Positions 1-9,705 of a DNA stretch of 64,000 nucleotides are shown here, piece after piece. The position numbers and the translations under genes are program-made. This DNA comes from Rotaria sordida (Eukaryota > Rotifera > Eurotatoria > Philodinida > Philodinidae): positions 35,104 through 99,103 of the forward strand of contig CAJNOL010000845.1 in assembly GCA_905250125.1 (NCBI GenBank), read 5' to 3'. The notes under the pieces were generated by a model. It searched no databases and was not told the DNA's origin. It saw only the letters and a program-made list of their open reading frames with translations. Numbering within the stretch: the first letter of the stretch is position 1; the number at the start of each line of letters is the position of its first letter.

Positions 1-27
1 ATTTATTTTATAAAAATTTCTTTCTAG

Positions 28-2059
28 ACGCTTAATTTATTAATTAATCTCGTACAAAATACAAAACATGTCTATAAATATTTAATGGAAGAAAATATGC
101 CTGATGGAAATCCATTAAAAATTTATGAATATCTTGCTAAAGTATGAATTTAAAAAAAAAGAATACAATTTTTTAATTAACTAATTTATTTTTTGTGGAT
201 TCCACAACAAGCGTCAGACTCATTTCAAAATCTTCGTTAGAAATTGAAAGTTCTAAATAGTACACTTTCTGCTTTTTACTCTGATGAAAATTTATATTTA
301 AGATGTCAATGATGATGGATATTGATGCATTGCTTTGCCACAGTCGTCATACATAAAAAATGTGAACTGAACAAGTTATAACTTTGGGAAATAATTCATA
401 ATTAGTGTTTCTAAGCTTAAGTAGAGCCCATCGAGTTTGGTTCTAAAAGCTTTGAGTCGACTGATTCCAGAAATTTTTGGGCCCGATGGGCTCTTCCCAC
501 AAAAGATTAACCCTTTGACGGCAGACTTCGCGAATCAGTTCTCTTTTTAGGTCTTCGTACACATATGACATAAATTTTCTGAAGATTTTTTCTTTCAGTT
601 GTTTGAGGTACAAGAAAAGGAAAATATCTAGCCGTAAGTCCCGTTGATTTACATCCCTGTACAGGTCGCCCTATTGTAATTTTTGAAGTATGATAACTTT
701 GTAAAATTTCATACATAAATTACAAACGAAAGTCTACCGATTTAGATCACTTTCTGATTTCCATTTTGTAAAGCAAATATGAGTTAAGGACTAATAAATC
801 AACCATATGAAAGAATAATTTTTCTATATCATCTGACAGATTTTCTTATACATTCAATAAAACTAGTTTTCATATCAACTTTGCCGATTGCTCTTCTTTT
901 AGAATTATAATCAATTACCGAAATTAATTTTTGAATAATTCATTTAATTTTTGAATCATTTTTTCCAGTAAATCCCATATGAAGTTGATGGATAGTAGAT
1001 AGCATTATAACTTCTCTTTTATCATATCATTTCTATGCCAGTATATTATCTCTACTTTTGCAAATATGTTGACATCTCCTAATTTTATCTTCAAACTTAG
1101 ATAAATCCATTCTGTTTACTATTATAGAACAATATGCGCCCATTGACCTTGCATATAATTTTTCAAAAAATGCAGAACTTGTGAATCAACTATCTAAGAA
1201 TAAATTATGATCTTTATCTAAGTAATTAGTTATTCCTATATACTATAGATGAAACCAATCAGTAATCCCTTTACTAGCCTATTCGAATTTTGAAACTGTA
1301 AATTTACGGGTTTCGCCATCAAAGGGTTAATCAATCAGGTTCGGATCCGAAAACTCTTGAACCCGATGGATTCTACCATCAAGATAAACAAAGCATGGAG
1401 TGCCAATTAAAAAAAAAAGAGAATTTCAGTTCGAAAGCGATCGGTTATCCTTGTTGTAAAATAACTACAGTCTACTAGAGAGTTTTCACTTAACATATTT
1501 TTCTATTATGAAACTAAAGAACACATACATGTGAGTTTCATATGTTAGTCTCAAAAGAGTTGTCCTAATAAATTTTTATTTTAATTTAAGTTATTTTGTG
1601 AACAAGAATCATCAGCTGCTCGAGCTGAATCTCTTGAAGAAAATGATTGGATGATGGAAGATGTTGATGATGATGATTTTGATGAACAATCAAATACAAA
1701 ACCTACAAATGAAAATGGAACAAATTTTAATCGTGCTTTACAAAAAGCAACTGGTCATATGGAAAATACATTTGTTGCAGCATTTGCTGGTGTAATTTTA
1801 GCTGTTATTTTATTACGAGATCGAACAACATATGTATCACAAATACAAGAATTAATGCCACAGAAAAAATTTGATACAATGGCATTTATATTAAAAAAAT
1901 TCTTTGTATTTATGGATATGTCGGTATGTTCTAATTTGACTTTTTTTTTTTTTTGTTAATTTTAATTTTTCTTTTTCTTATATACAGCATGCATTTACAC
2001 CATCTGGTGTAAAAATTCTTGAAGAAATTATTTCAATGGTCTTGTCATTATGTGGATAA
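28..2059 (+). CDS. WAPL: WAPL (wings apart-like), C-terminal exons; 5' part outside window
   Basis: WAPL releases cohesin from chromatin by opening the SMC3-RAD21 gate; it works in the nucleus with PDS5. Three exons are visible: 28-141, 1591-1923 and 1988-2059 (TAA), giving 172 residues in one continuous frame. All junctions are GT-AG and phase 0. The recognisable blocks, in order, are TLNLLINLV, a helix with AARAES, an acidic insert (DDDDFDEQ), NRALQKATGHMEN, then LKKFFVFMDMS and a final helix ending LSLCG. These follow the order of the conserved WAPL C-terminal HEAT-repeat domain, including the NLLINLV and LKKF..FM motifs. The intron 142-1590 is unusually long (1449 nt) because transposons landed in it; the other intron is 64 nt. 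The upstream exons lie before base 1. The family assignment is confident; the start and full length cannot be seen. Confidence 0.88.
421..1376. mobile_element. Small MITE (GTAGAGCCC ends) split by a nested piggyBac-type MITE
   Basis: The left end reads GTAGAGCCCATCGAG at 421 and the right end is its imperfect inverse (CCCGATGGATTCTAC, ending 1376). Without the inner element this repeat is only about 135 bp. It also contains an internal 10-bp perfect hairpin (GAGCCCATCG at 424-433 against CGATGGGCTC at 483-492). A related element with the same ends lies at 33474-33748. Both copies sit inside introns of host genes. Confidence 0.5.
507..1330. mobile_element. Non-autonomous piggyBac-like element (MITE) with TTAA target duplication
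   Basis: The element body is 511-1326 (816 bp), flanked by TTAA at 507-510 and 1327-1330. The terminal inverted repeats start CCCTTTGACGGC on the left and CCCTTTGATGGC (reverse complement) on the right, 11 of 12 identical. TTAA duplication and ends beginning CCCT are the hallmark of the piggyBac superfamily. No transposase reading frame is visible inside. It is inserted in the small MITE described above, within a WAPL intron. Confidence 0.7.
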
Positions 2060-3520
2060 TGAAATGGAAGCAGATATATTTCATTTTTTGTATATATACG
2101 TAGACTTTTGCACTTTGTGTTTTTTGTTTTATTCTATCATTGTATTAAATAATATTTATGATGAATATGAAAATACTGATCATTATAGTCATAATGTATT
2201 GCAGCTAATATAGATGACTTTCATAGTGATTAACAATTGTTGAAATAAATTATAGAAATTTTAATGATTCATGTAGTTTATTAGAAAATCACTAGAAAAA
2301 AAAAAAAAAAAAAAAGAAAACAAAGTTTTTGAAGTAGTGTTTTTGTTTTTTTATTGTGATACAATTAGTAATAAATTTTTTTTTGTCACGTCAAAATAAT
2401 TCATTAAGACTTTCGTATTTCTGATTAATGGATAAGATTGTTCGTCGAAAGATCTCAAATGAATCTGAAGTGTATATACGAAAATATTTCTGTTTTATTT
2501 ATCCTTCCGTCCGTTTTTGAAGATGATTAGAATATGAAAAATTTCAAAAGTTCATCAGATAGAAGTACTTTAATATAGTCTACGGTAATTTTATATACAT
2601 CAGTAATATTGTTATAAGAAATAGAAGAATACGAATGAACTATTCTTTGATCTATTTCAAGTGTTTATGCAAAAAAAATGAAAGCGCTCTCGAATGTTCT
2701 TTCATCGTTTTTTTTTTTATAAATAATTTAAATATTATTATAAGAAGTAACCAAATTAAAATAATTCAAAGAAGAAGAAGAAGAAGCATCACTTTCGTAT
2801 TTCAAAATGTTGAAGTGACAATTTTTTCTCTCCTTGAGATGATCTGAAGGAATAGCTTGTTGATGAATTCCAAGGCTTTGGGTGTAAACAAGAATGTTTT
2901 CGAATATTCTTTCATTTCTTATGTGCTTCTTCGTAAAAAGAACATGACCTTTTCAAAGTCACATCAATCATTTTTTATGCTTTCAAGCTTATAATAGATA
3001 TTGACTTTCACTTCGGTGACAACGGCTTTTTGTAATAGAATTAATCGTGTCGTATTAACACAAAAAATATAAACTATCCTCAGATGTGACATTTCGTGAA
3101 TGTTAACAACTGGATGTTGATTAAATGCTTCACATATAATCATAAAAAAAAATTTTTTCACTATCTATTGAATTGAAATAAATAAACGCATTCGATCTGG
3201 ATAACATTATAAATATTCTTGATACAATTTTGTAATCGTGGAAGACTTTTTTTTGGTAATCTGTTTTAGTTTTATTAATATTCAAGTCCAATTAGATAAG
3301 AAGGTAATTTTGAACAATTCTTCGCCTTAATTGTATAGTGTCTGATTGATTTGATGCTAAAGTTGTAACTATAGTATTAAAAGACGGAAGTTGACATGAC
3401 TAAGACGCTCTAGCCACTTGAGCTTGACATAAAGAACAATTAAATAAATACAAGAAAATAATTTTATGTGAATAAGTCGACAAACACATCTAAAATTAAA
3501 CAGAACTCTTGTTAGTTTAA
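2060..3520. other. Intergenic, A+T-rich, no gene seen
   Basis: This stretch follows the WAPL stop codon. It holds A and T homopolymers (for example near 2296-2315 and 2335-2350) and a short (GAA) run near 2771-2786. The short open frames are low-complexity, with no splice structure or recognisable protein pattern. Confidence 0.5.
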
Positions 3521-3760
3521 AAATATAAATCTCTTGTTATGAAATAAAAAGTCAAAATTAGTTGTTATAATATTTCATCAAGAAGTTCATGTTTAACATG
3601 TTTCTTTAGTTTTTGGATGCCAGTGTGAATGTTCGACTTCTCTGGACTCACAACTATCCTATACTAATTTTTTGTGTAAAATACGATCTAAAAAGAATAT
3701 TGAAGTATAAGAGTAGAAATATTGACTTTTCATCCCACACATAACCGCAAGATCACAGTC
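3520..3760. repeat. Dispersed repeat, copy 1
   Basis: The segment around 3528-3620 resembles 56455-56575 in the same orientation; both contain TCATCAAGAA(G/A)TTCA after a similar A+T-rich stretch. The segment around 3680-3745 resembles 22968-23030 (shared ACGATCTAAAA, AGTATA.GAGTAGAAAT). The three loci look like diverged copies of one interspersed repeat of unknown class. Confidence 0.45.
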
Positions 3761-3984
3761 ACTGGAATATATTACGATTAATTTTTGTTTTTCATCATCG
3801 ATATGAATTCATAAACCAAAATATAATTATATTGATTAATTTCCTCTTTTACTATAGTGAAACTGTAAGCACATGTTTTTCTAAAATGATTATACAAAGC
3901 ATGTTTGAAATCATTTTCGAAAAATCACCAAAATTTAATTAAACTTTCAGCAATGATATCAATATTTTAATTTTTCATCTAACG

Positions 3985-5172
3985 AGAAAAGTTTCGCAAG
4001 TGATAAATCGCTTTCAAGCTTGGACTATATTCAATCGGTAGAGTCTAGTGAATGGATAAATACCATAGAGAGTGATTCGAAATGTTTGATCTTTGTTATT
4101 GAGATTTCGTATGTTTAAAGGGATCGATTAGACTAGTTTGTAGGAAAAAATTTCATAATTTTTTGACCGAGTATCTCTTTCAAAGTATTTTTAAATAGAT
4201 AAACTTGAATGTGAATACAGTATCATATTTAAAATTAAAAGGAAAATGCAGTAATAATTATTTTAAATTTCTTTTATTCTATTCAATTAGATGAAAAAGT
4301 AGAATTTTCGACCAGTGTCCGTTAGAAACAGCTTGTAAATTCGGTCATCATCGGTACAGTTAACAAATAATATTCAGAACATCGAATCTTCACGAAATAT
4401 ACAGATAACTTGACAACAATACACAAATCCAATTATTAGTTTCAAGTTTTAAGAACTGCAACGTATATGTCATAATTTTTAAATAGATAAACTTGAATGT
4501 GAATACAGTGTCATATTTAAAATTAAAAGGAAAATGCAGTAATAATTATTTTCAATTTCTTTTATTCTATTCAATTACATGAAAAAGTAGAATTATGACA
4601 TATACGTTGCAGTTCTTAAAACTTGAAACTAATAATTGGATTAATAATTGGATTTGTGTATTGTTGTCAAGTTATCTGTATATTTCGTGAAGATTCGATG
4701 TTCTGAATATTATTTGTTAACTGTACCGATGATGACCGAATTTACAAGCTGTTTCTAACGGACACTGGTCGAAAATTCGACTTTTTCATCTAACTGAATA
4801 GAATAAAAGAAATTTAATAATTATTACTGCATTTTCTTTCAAAGTACTCAAACATTCCACAGTAATCATGGTAAAGCGTCTATCTTTTAAAAAATTTATA
4901 TCTCGGAGGGGACTTAGTGAAAAAAATTCTGAAATTTCTTTCTATAAACTAGTCAAATCAATGTCTTTATATGAGCAAAGTTTCAGGTCAAAATTCAAAT
5001 GTATCATTTCGCTTGAAAACTAAGGCTCTATAAGAAAAATTCAATATCTCACTAATAAAGATCCAGCAGCTCAAATCATTCTAGAGTATTTACTTACTCA
5101 TTAGACTCTATCGATTGGATGTAGTTTCTATCTAAAAGTGATTTATCACTTGGAAACTTTCCTTTCGTAACA
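3985..5172. mobile_element. Nested foldback element, about 1.2 kb
   Basis: Outer arms: 3985-4010 (AAGTTTC..AAGTGATAAATC) is inverted at 5140-5165. The region 4090-4165 (ATTAGACTAGTTTGTAGGAA) is inverted at about 4905-4985. Inside, a block at 4188-4305 is directly repeated at 4476-4595 and appears a third time inverted at about 4775-4845. The 170-bp block between the first two copies (GTGTCCGTTAGAAACAGCTT and following) is inverted almost perfectly at 4595-4775. The order is therefore A, B, A, B-inverted, A-inverted inside a larger inverted repeat. No open frame of note is present. Confidence 0.65.
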
Positions 5173-6799
5173 AAAATATGTTTCTTTCAGATGACATGTA
5201 AGTACATGACTAAAGTTGTTAACAATCAATTGTGTAATATCAAGAATCTCATACACAAATATTTACTTCAATAGTACCACTCACATGCGTCTCAACTGTC
5301 GTCACTAAAATTAGTGCAAATATAATTCTATAAATATAAAAATATAAAAATAATTTTATTTTACTATCGTAGGAAGTAAATCAAATATTGCCTTATATGG
5401 CAAATGTTCTTTTTCTTAACTAAATATTGATTTTTATATAGATTAGTAATATATGATTTTTGTAAATTAAAGAAAAGAAAATTTTTTTTTCATTAGTGAT
5501 GTAATCAAACATTTTGTACATGATTTTCAAAAGAATCAAAATTGTTTTCAAATGTTCTCTTATAAATTTACACATTCATATCAGAATTTATACAAAAATT
5601 GATCATTTAGTTTTTCTTTTCGAATAATAATAACAACATAAATTCGATTATTATGCATGATTAATTACAATAATCGTTGAAATATTTTTATATAGAAAAC
5701 ACTCAAAAGAGCGCAAAATAATATCCACGTGCATTGTATCAATCGATAAATAAATTTTATATATGCGATAAAAATAACACGAAAAAAGAAATATTATATT
5801 CTTATTTTTTTTTTTAAAGAAACATATAATATCGAATGCGGTAACAATAATTTTCGTTTTGAATATCTTTCTATTAAGGAATATAGTATAAAGTCGATTA
5901 TTGTTCGTAAGATGCATAATATAGATTATTGATAAATCAATGATTATTTATCTTTCAATTTCGATCAAAGAAAATGCACTTATACTGGATTTACAGTATA
6001 TTTTTTAATTACATTACTATCTATTTTCTATAATAGAAAGTTGTATGACAATAGATGATATAAAGAAAAATAATTTTTGCAATACTTTTATCACACCTGA
6101 AGGATGTGCCTGTGATTTTGAGTGCGACGTGGCAGTACTACTGTTAGGAAGGTTGACAGCTATATTCTTAGATACTGAGTCTTTTTTAAATAATATTGAA
6201 TCTTTTGTTAAATCTTCGACTGATAGGAGATTGTTTAGAAATTAAAAACCTTATGAAAGTTTTACTCTTGATGTTTTTTTTTCAATACATTAAATGTTCC
6301 ATAAAAATCTGAATGATTATTGAATATTATATTTAATGAATTGATTTATCGATGATTTATTTTATGTTGTGTTATTAAATTTCTCGAATAATTATCTTTC
6401 AAAATAAAATCAGAAGCATGCCTATATAAAATTTCTAATATTTCCTAACGTATATTAACAAAAAAATGAGAGAGAGAGAGAGAAAAATAAATATACTAAT
6501 ATGCATTTGGATGGTTTATCAAAGATATACCTATTGATTTATTGATCAAATTTTAAAGTAATATGTATTTTAAGATTATATATCCTACACATATGTGTGT
6601 TTCTATCCTTCTGATAATTTAGACTGATTGAAGATTTTTTCTTTTTTTTTTTTTATCTTGATTGTCATAAATATTTTAACAATTTATTTTCAATTACATC
6701 TTCACATATATATACAAAAGTATTTTGATTGTAACAAACAAAAATTAGATGTAAAATACATATGCAAATTGACTTGGAATGTAAACGATATTGATCATT
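5173..6799. other. Intergenic, no supported gene
   Basis: Mostly A+T-rich sequence. A 66-codon frame at 6045-6245 (+) is preceded by a splice-acceptor-like TTTCTATAATAG, but its composition and context do not support a gene call. A short (AG) run is at 6469-6482. Confidence 0.4.
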
Positions 6800-6928
6800 C
6801 TAGGACGAACCAGAATTTTGTCCATCATTGCCATTGCTTGTGTAGGTAAGAGCTGTTGTGTTGTCGCTCTCACAATTACCACTGGTCATCATTCCAGCTG
6901 CTGTGTTATCAATTGATGGATCAAACAT
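6800..6928 (-). CDS. Micropeptide gene, MF(D/N)P family, intronless copy (42 aa)
   Basis: The function is unknown; I do not recognise the family. The frame runs from ATG at 6928 to TAG at 6800. The product starts MFDPSIDNTAAGMM and ends in a hydrophilic tail rich in Asn, Thr, Ser and Gly, with one Cys and no signal peptide or membrane segment. It aligns with the products of the genes at 23765 and 28570: MF(D/N)P at 1-4, Asp near 7-8, Ala at 11, Met at 14. Those copies carry a phase-1 intron after base 25; here the 25th base runs straight on into the second-exon sequence, so the intron is exactly missing. Upstream on this strand are a TATA-like box (6975-6981) and a palindromic TGACGTCA (7047-7054). 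It is too short for standard gene finders; the three-way match is the support. Confidence 0.6.
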   Translation of the reverse strand: MFDPSIDNTAAGMMTSGNCESDNTTALTYTSNGNDGQNSGSS

Positions 6929-6974
6929 GATGATTATTATGAAATGATTTTACTTTCATATTCTTTATTCTTGC

Positions 6975-6981
6975 TTTTATA
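6975..6981 (-). promoter_or_regulatory. TATA-like box of the 6.8-kb micropeptide gene
   Basis: On the minus strand it reads TATAAAA, followed by GC, as does the box of the 23.8-kb gene. It lies about 47 nt before the ATG at 6928. Confidence 0.45.
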
Positions 6982-7046
6982 GTAAATTATTCCATAATAA
7001 GTTGGAAAACAAATGTTAAGATTACACAATTGCTTATGCCGTGTAT

Positions 7047-7054
7047 TGACGTCA
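7047..7054 (-). promoter_or_regulatory. CRE/ATF-type palindrome TGACGTCA
   Basis: A perfect 8-bp CRE about 120 nt before the ATG of the 6.8-kb micropeptide gene. On the coding strand it is preceded by ATATGA, nearly the same as the ATATGAATGACGTCA found before the 23.8-kb gene. CREB/ATF proteins bind this site in animals; binding here is inferred. Confidence 0.45.
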
Positions 7055-7321
7055 TCATATCAGTGTGGCTTACGAAATCAGACATGACAAAGAACGAGGA
7101 ACAAAAACCACCAACGCGTTATTCTTACGTAGATTTGGATGTTTCCAACGATTTTTCTTCCAAGAATGATTTCTTCTTTTGTTTATTATGATTTCTGATG
7201 ACGCACGATACGTATGATTTTTATTTGTTAAAGGAAGTTATATTGAAATGTCAAGTCCAAATGAAATAAATCTAATCTTTACCACGTTGAAATATGAAAC
7301 GAAATAAAATGTTGATAGTGA

Positions 7322-8366
7322 GAAGTGCCACGAGCTGTGGTACTTAATTGATTTTTTTCAAATTTTGATTTTATTTACATATTTTTAAAAGTACACCAAT
7401 TATAAAAAGCAACTAAGGGGAATAGGGATAAATTTTTGATAAAAACTTATATATATATATATATGATTAGATTCAGTTTTTGATGCTCATTCTGAAAATG
7501 ACGTTTATTTTCAGTTTTTATTTAAAAAAAAATATGGCAATCATGTGTAAAAACCAGCTGAAAATGTAGAAACTTCGATATCTCGAGTTGTGCTTGGTTA
7601 TCCAAATTTTTCTTTTCATTATTATATAGCCCCACAGTTCTACCATCCACTGTAAAAATTTTCAACCTTAAAGAGTTGACTATGCAAAAGATATTCAGTG
7701 ATTAAATTCAACTATTAGCGACCATAGAATGGCATCTAGAGCTGGAGGTTGACATATTTTGTAGGCCAACTCATCATTCTATATTATATCAATCAAAAAT
7801 AGTACGCTTCTGAGTCGACATCTGTGAGATCAACATCTTCAGTTTAAGGGAAAGGATCTCAGATTAGAAATTTAATATCTTAGTGACGATTTGAGCTATT
7901 GAGATGCGATTGGTGCACTTTTGAAATATGTATGTGAGGTAAATCCTACTCTGGTCGGAGATTAAAATGTCGAAAGGTAAAAATATCGAATCATAAAAAT
8001 GTCAAAAGTAAAAATGTCGAACCATAAATACGCCGAAGTATAACAATGTCGACCCATTGAAAGGATGAGGGTGTGAATATGCGGGTCCGGGCGAGGATGT
8101 GAATGAGAGTGTGGATGTGCGGATGTGGGTAGGGATGTGAGTGAGGATTTAAATGTATCGGTGTAGGTGAGGATATGGATGTGCGGATGTGAGAGTATCA
8201 TATTCTTTTTTTATATACTCACCGATCCATATCCTCATGGACACGCATTTTTACATTTCGAAATTCTAAATTTTCGATATTTTTACCTTTCGACTAAAAT
8301 AGGGTGAATCGTATGTGAAATCGAAATTTGAAAAAAATCAATTGAGCACCACAGGTCGTGACTTAG
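7322..8366. mobile_element. Nested foldback/MITE with G-rich minisatellite core
   Basis: Outer inverted repeat: the stretch at about 7335-7372 (CTGTGGTACTTAATTGATTT and following T-rich bases) is repeated inverted at about 8318-8356. Inner inverted repeat: GTCGAAAGGTAAAAATATCG at 7969-7988 is inverted at 8275-8294, 22 bp in all with no mismatch. The core 8060-8200 is a degenerate minisatellite of GGATGTG-type units (GTGTGGATGTGCGGATGTGG). Next to the left inner arm are 18-20 bp tandem units containing AAAAATGTCGAA. No transposase is seen. Confidence 0.55.
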
Positions 8367-8918
8367 GTGAAATGATTCATACAAACTTTTTTATTTATGT
8401 GATTAAGTGTTCAATTTGTTTAATAGAATAAGTAGTTGGATTTGTTTATTTAAAACATTTAAGTATGTTTTTTTTAGAATATGATGTTCATTTGAGATTG
8501 ATTGATTTTTTTGTTTAATAAGAATCTGAGAAATTTTATAGATTATGTAAGGTATCGGCAATTCGAAATTTGAAAAAAATATTTTTTGTCACGGTTGGAT
8601 AGAACGCGATGAATTATCTGTAGAAATATGGGTTTTTGAAATATGCAGGCGATATTTCTGTAGTAGAAATTAGGTTTAAAAAAAGCCTATAAAAATTGAA
8701 ATATGCCAAAAGCAATAAATCTTCATAGCTTCAATATTTATCCGATGTTGATGACAGTCGATTTTTTCGTTATGATAGCAAAAAAAATAAATAAATACAA
8801 ATTTATATTCAGAGATTTTTATCATCAGAACTTCAGTTCTGAAAGAGACGAATATCATATTCAGAATCAACGAAAATATCTACATCGAGCAATATACTCA
8901 ATACTCAAAACTATTTTT

Positions 8919-9705
8919 GTCAAACGAGAGGAATCGTTAATCAAGAAAATTGAGTTTCTTATTTTCTGAATAGTTAATGAAGATGTCAGCAGTTGATTGA
9001 AGTTCGAATTACATCATTAGACTTCATTCAAACTGTGAAAACTTGATATTATCGATCTCCTATAGCGTTATACAATGCAATATTCATATGGAAAACTCTT
9101 TCTTTCCTCTATCGAGTAGCATATAGGCGTATGACAAAATATTGTTCTTTCTCCCTTTTGCTTTTTAGATGAGATTATTCGCTTGTATGTACAAGCGATG
9201 GATATCCATGACAAAACTTCCTCACTATTGAGCTGTAAAAGTAGCGATTCATTTTTTATTATAAAGTCTTTCAAAACTCTATTCTCTGATAACTTTTATT
9301 TTCGTCCAAAAATTTAGCACAGGAGTTTTATCATGGATATCCTCAGATTGTACATACAAGTGAATAATCTCATCTAAAAAGCAAAAGGAGGAAAAAACAA
9401 TATTTTGTCATACGTCTATATGGTTATTCGATAGAGGAAAGAAAGGACTTTTATTTGATGTATATAAGTCAAATTAAAAGATCTGAATAAGGGAGATAAA
9501 CTTGCCATATAAACATTGTATTGCATAACACTATATAAAATCATTAATATCGAGTTTTGACTCAGCCGGAATAACGTCTAACGATGTAATTCGAACGTCA
9601 ATCAACTTTTGACATCCTAATGAACTATCCGGAAAGTAAGAAACTCAATTTTGATAGGGGACCGATTTGGTTGCTTTTAATGATCTTTCCTCCCCTTCGT
9701 TTGAC
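8919..9705. mobile_element. Foldback element, about 790 bp
   Basis: The left arm starts GTCAAACGAGAGGA at 8919 and the right arm ends with the inverse (TCCTCCCCTTCGTTTGAC, ending 9705). The arms, about 340-390 bp each, match over most of their length; for example AAAATTGAGTTTCTTA (about 8946) is inverted near 9640 and GAGATTATTCGCTTGTATGT (about 9172) near 9345. The centre is at about 9290. The open frames in it are not coding. Confidence 0.65.

Noticed and set aside
6045-6245. 66-codon plus-strand frame with several Cys
   Set aside because: Preceded by an acceptor-like site, but no partner exon, no motif and no second copy.
8676-9274. Frames on both strands around 8.7-9.3 kb
   Set aside because: Lie partly within a foldback element; no conserved protein pattern.
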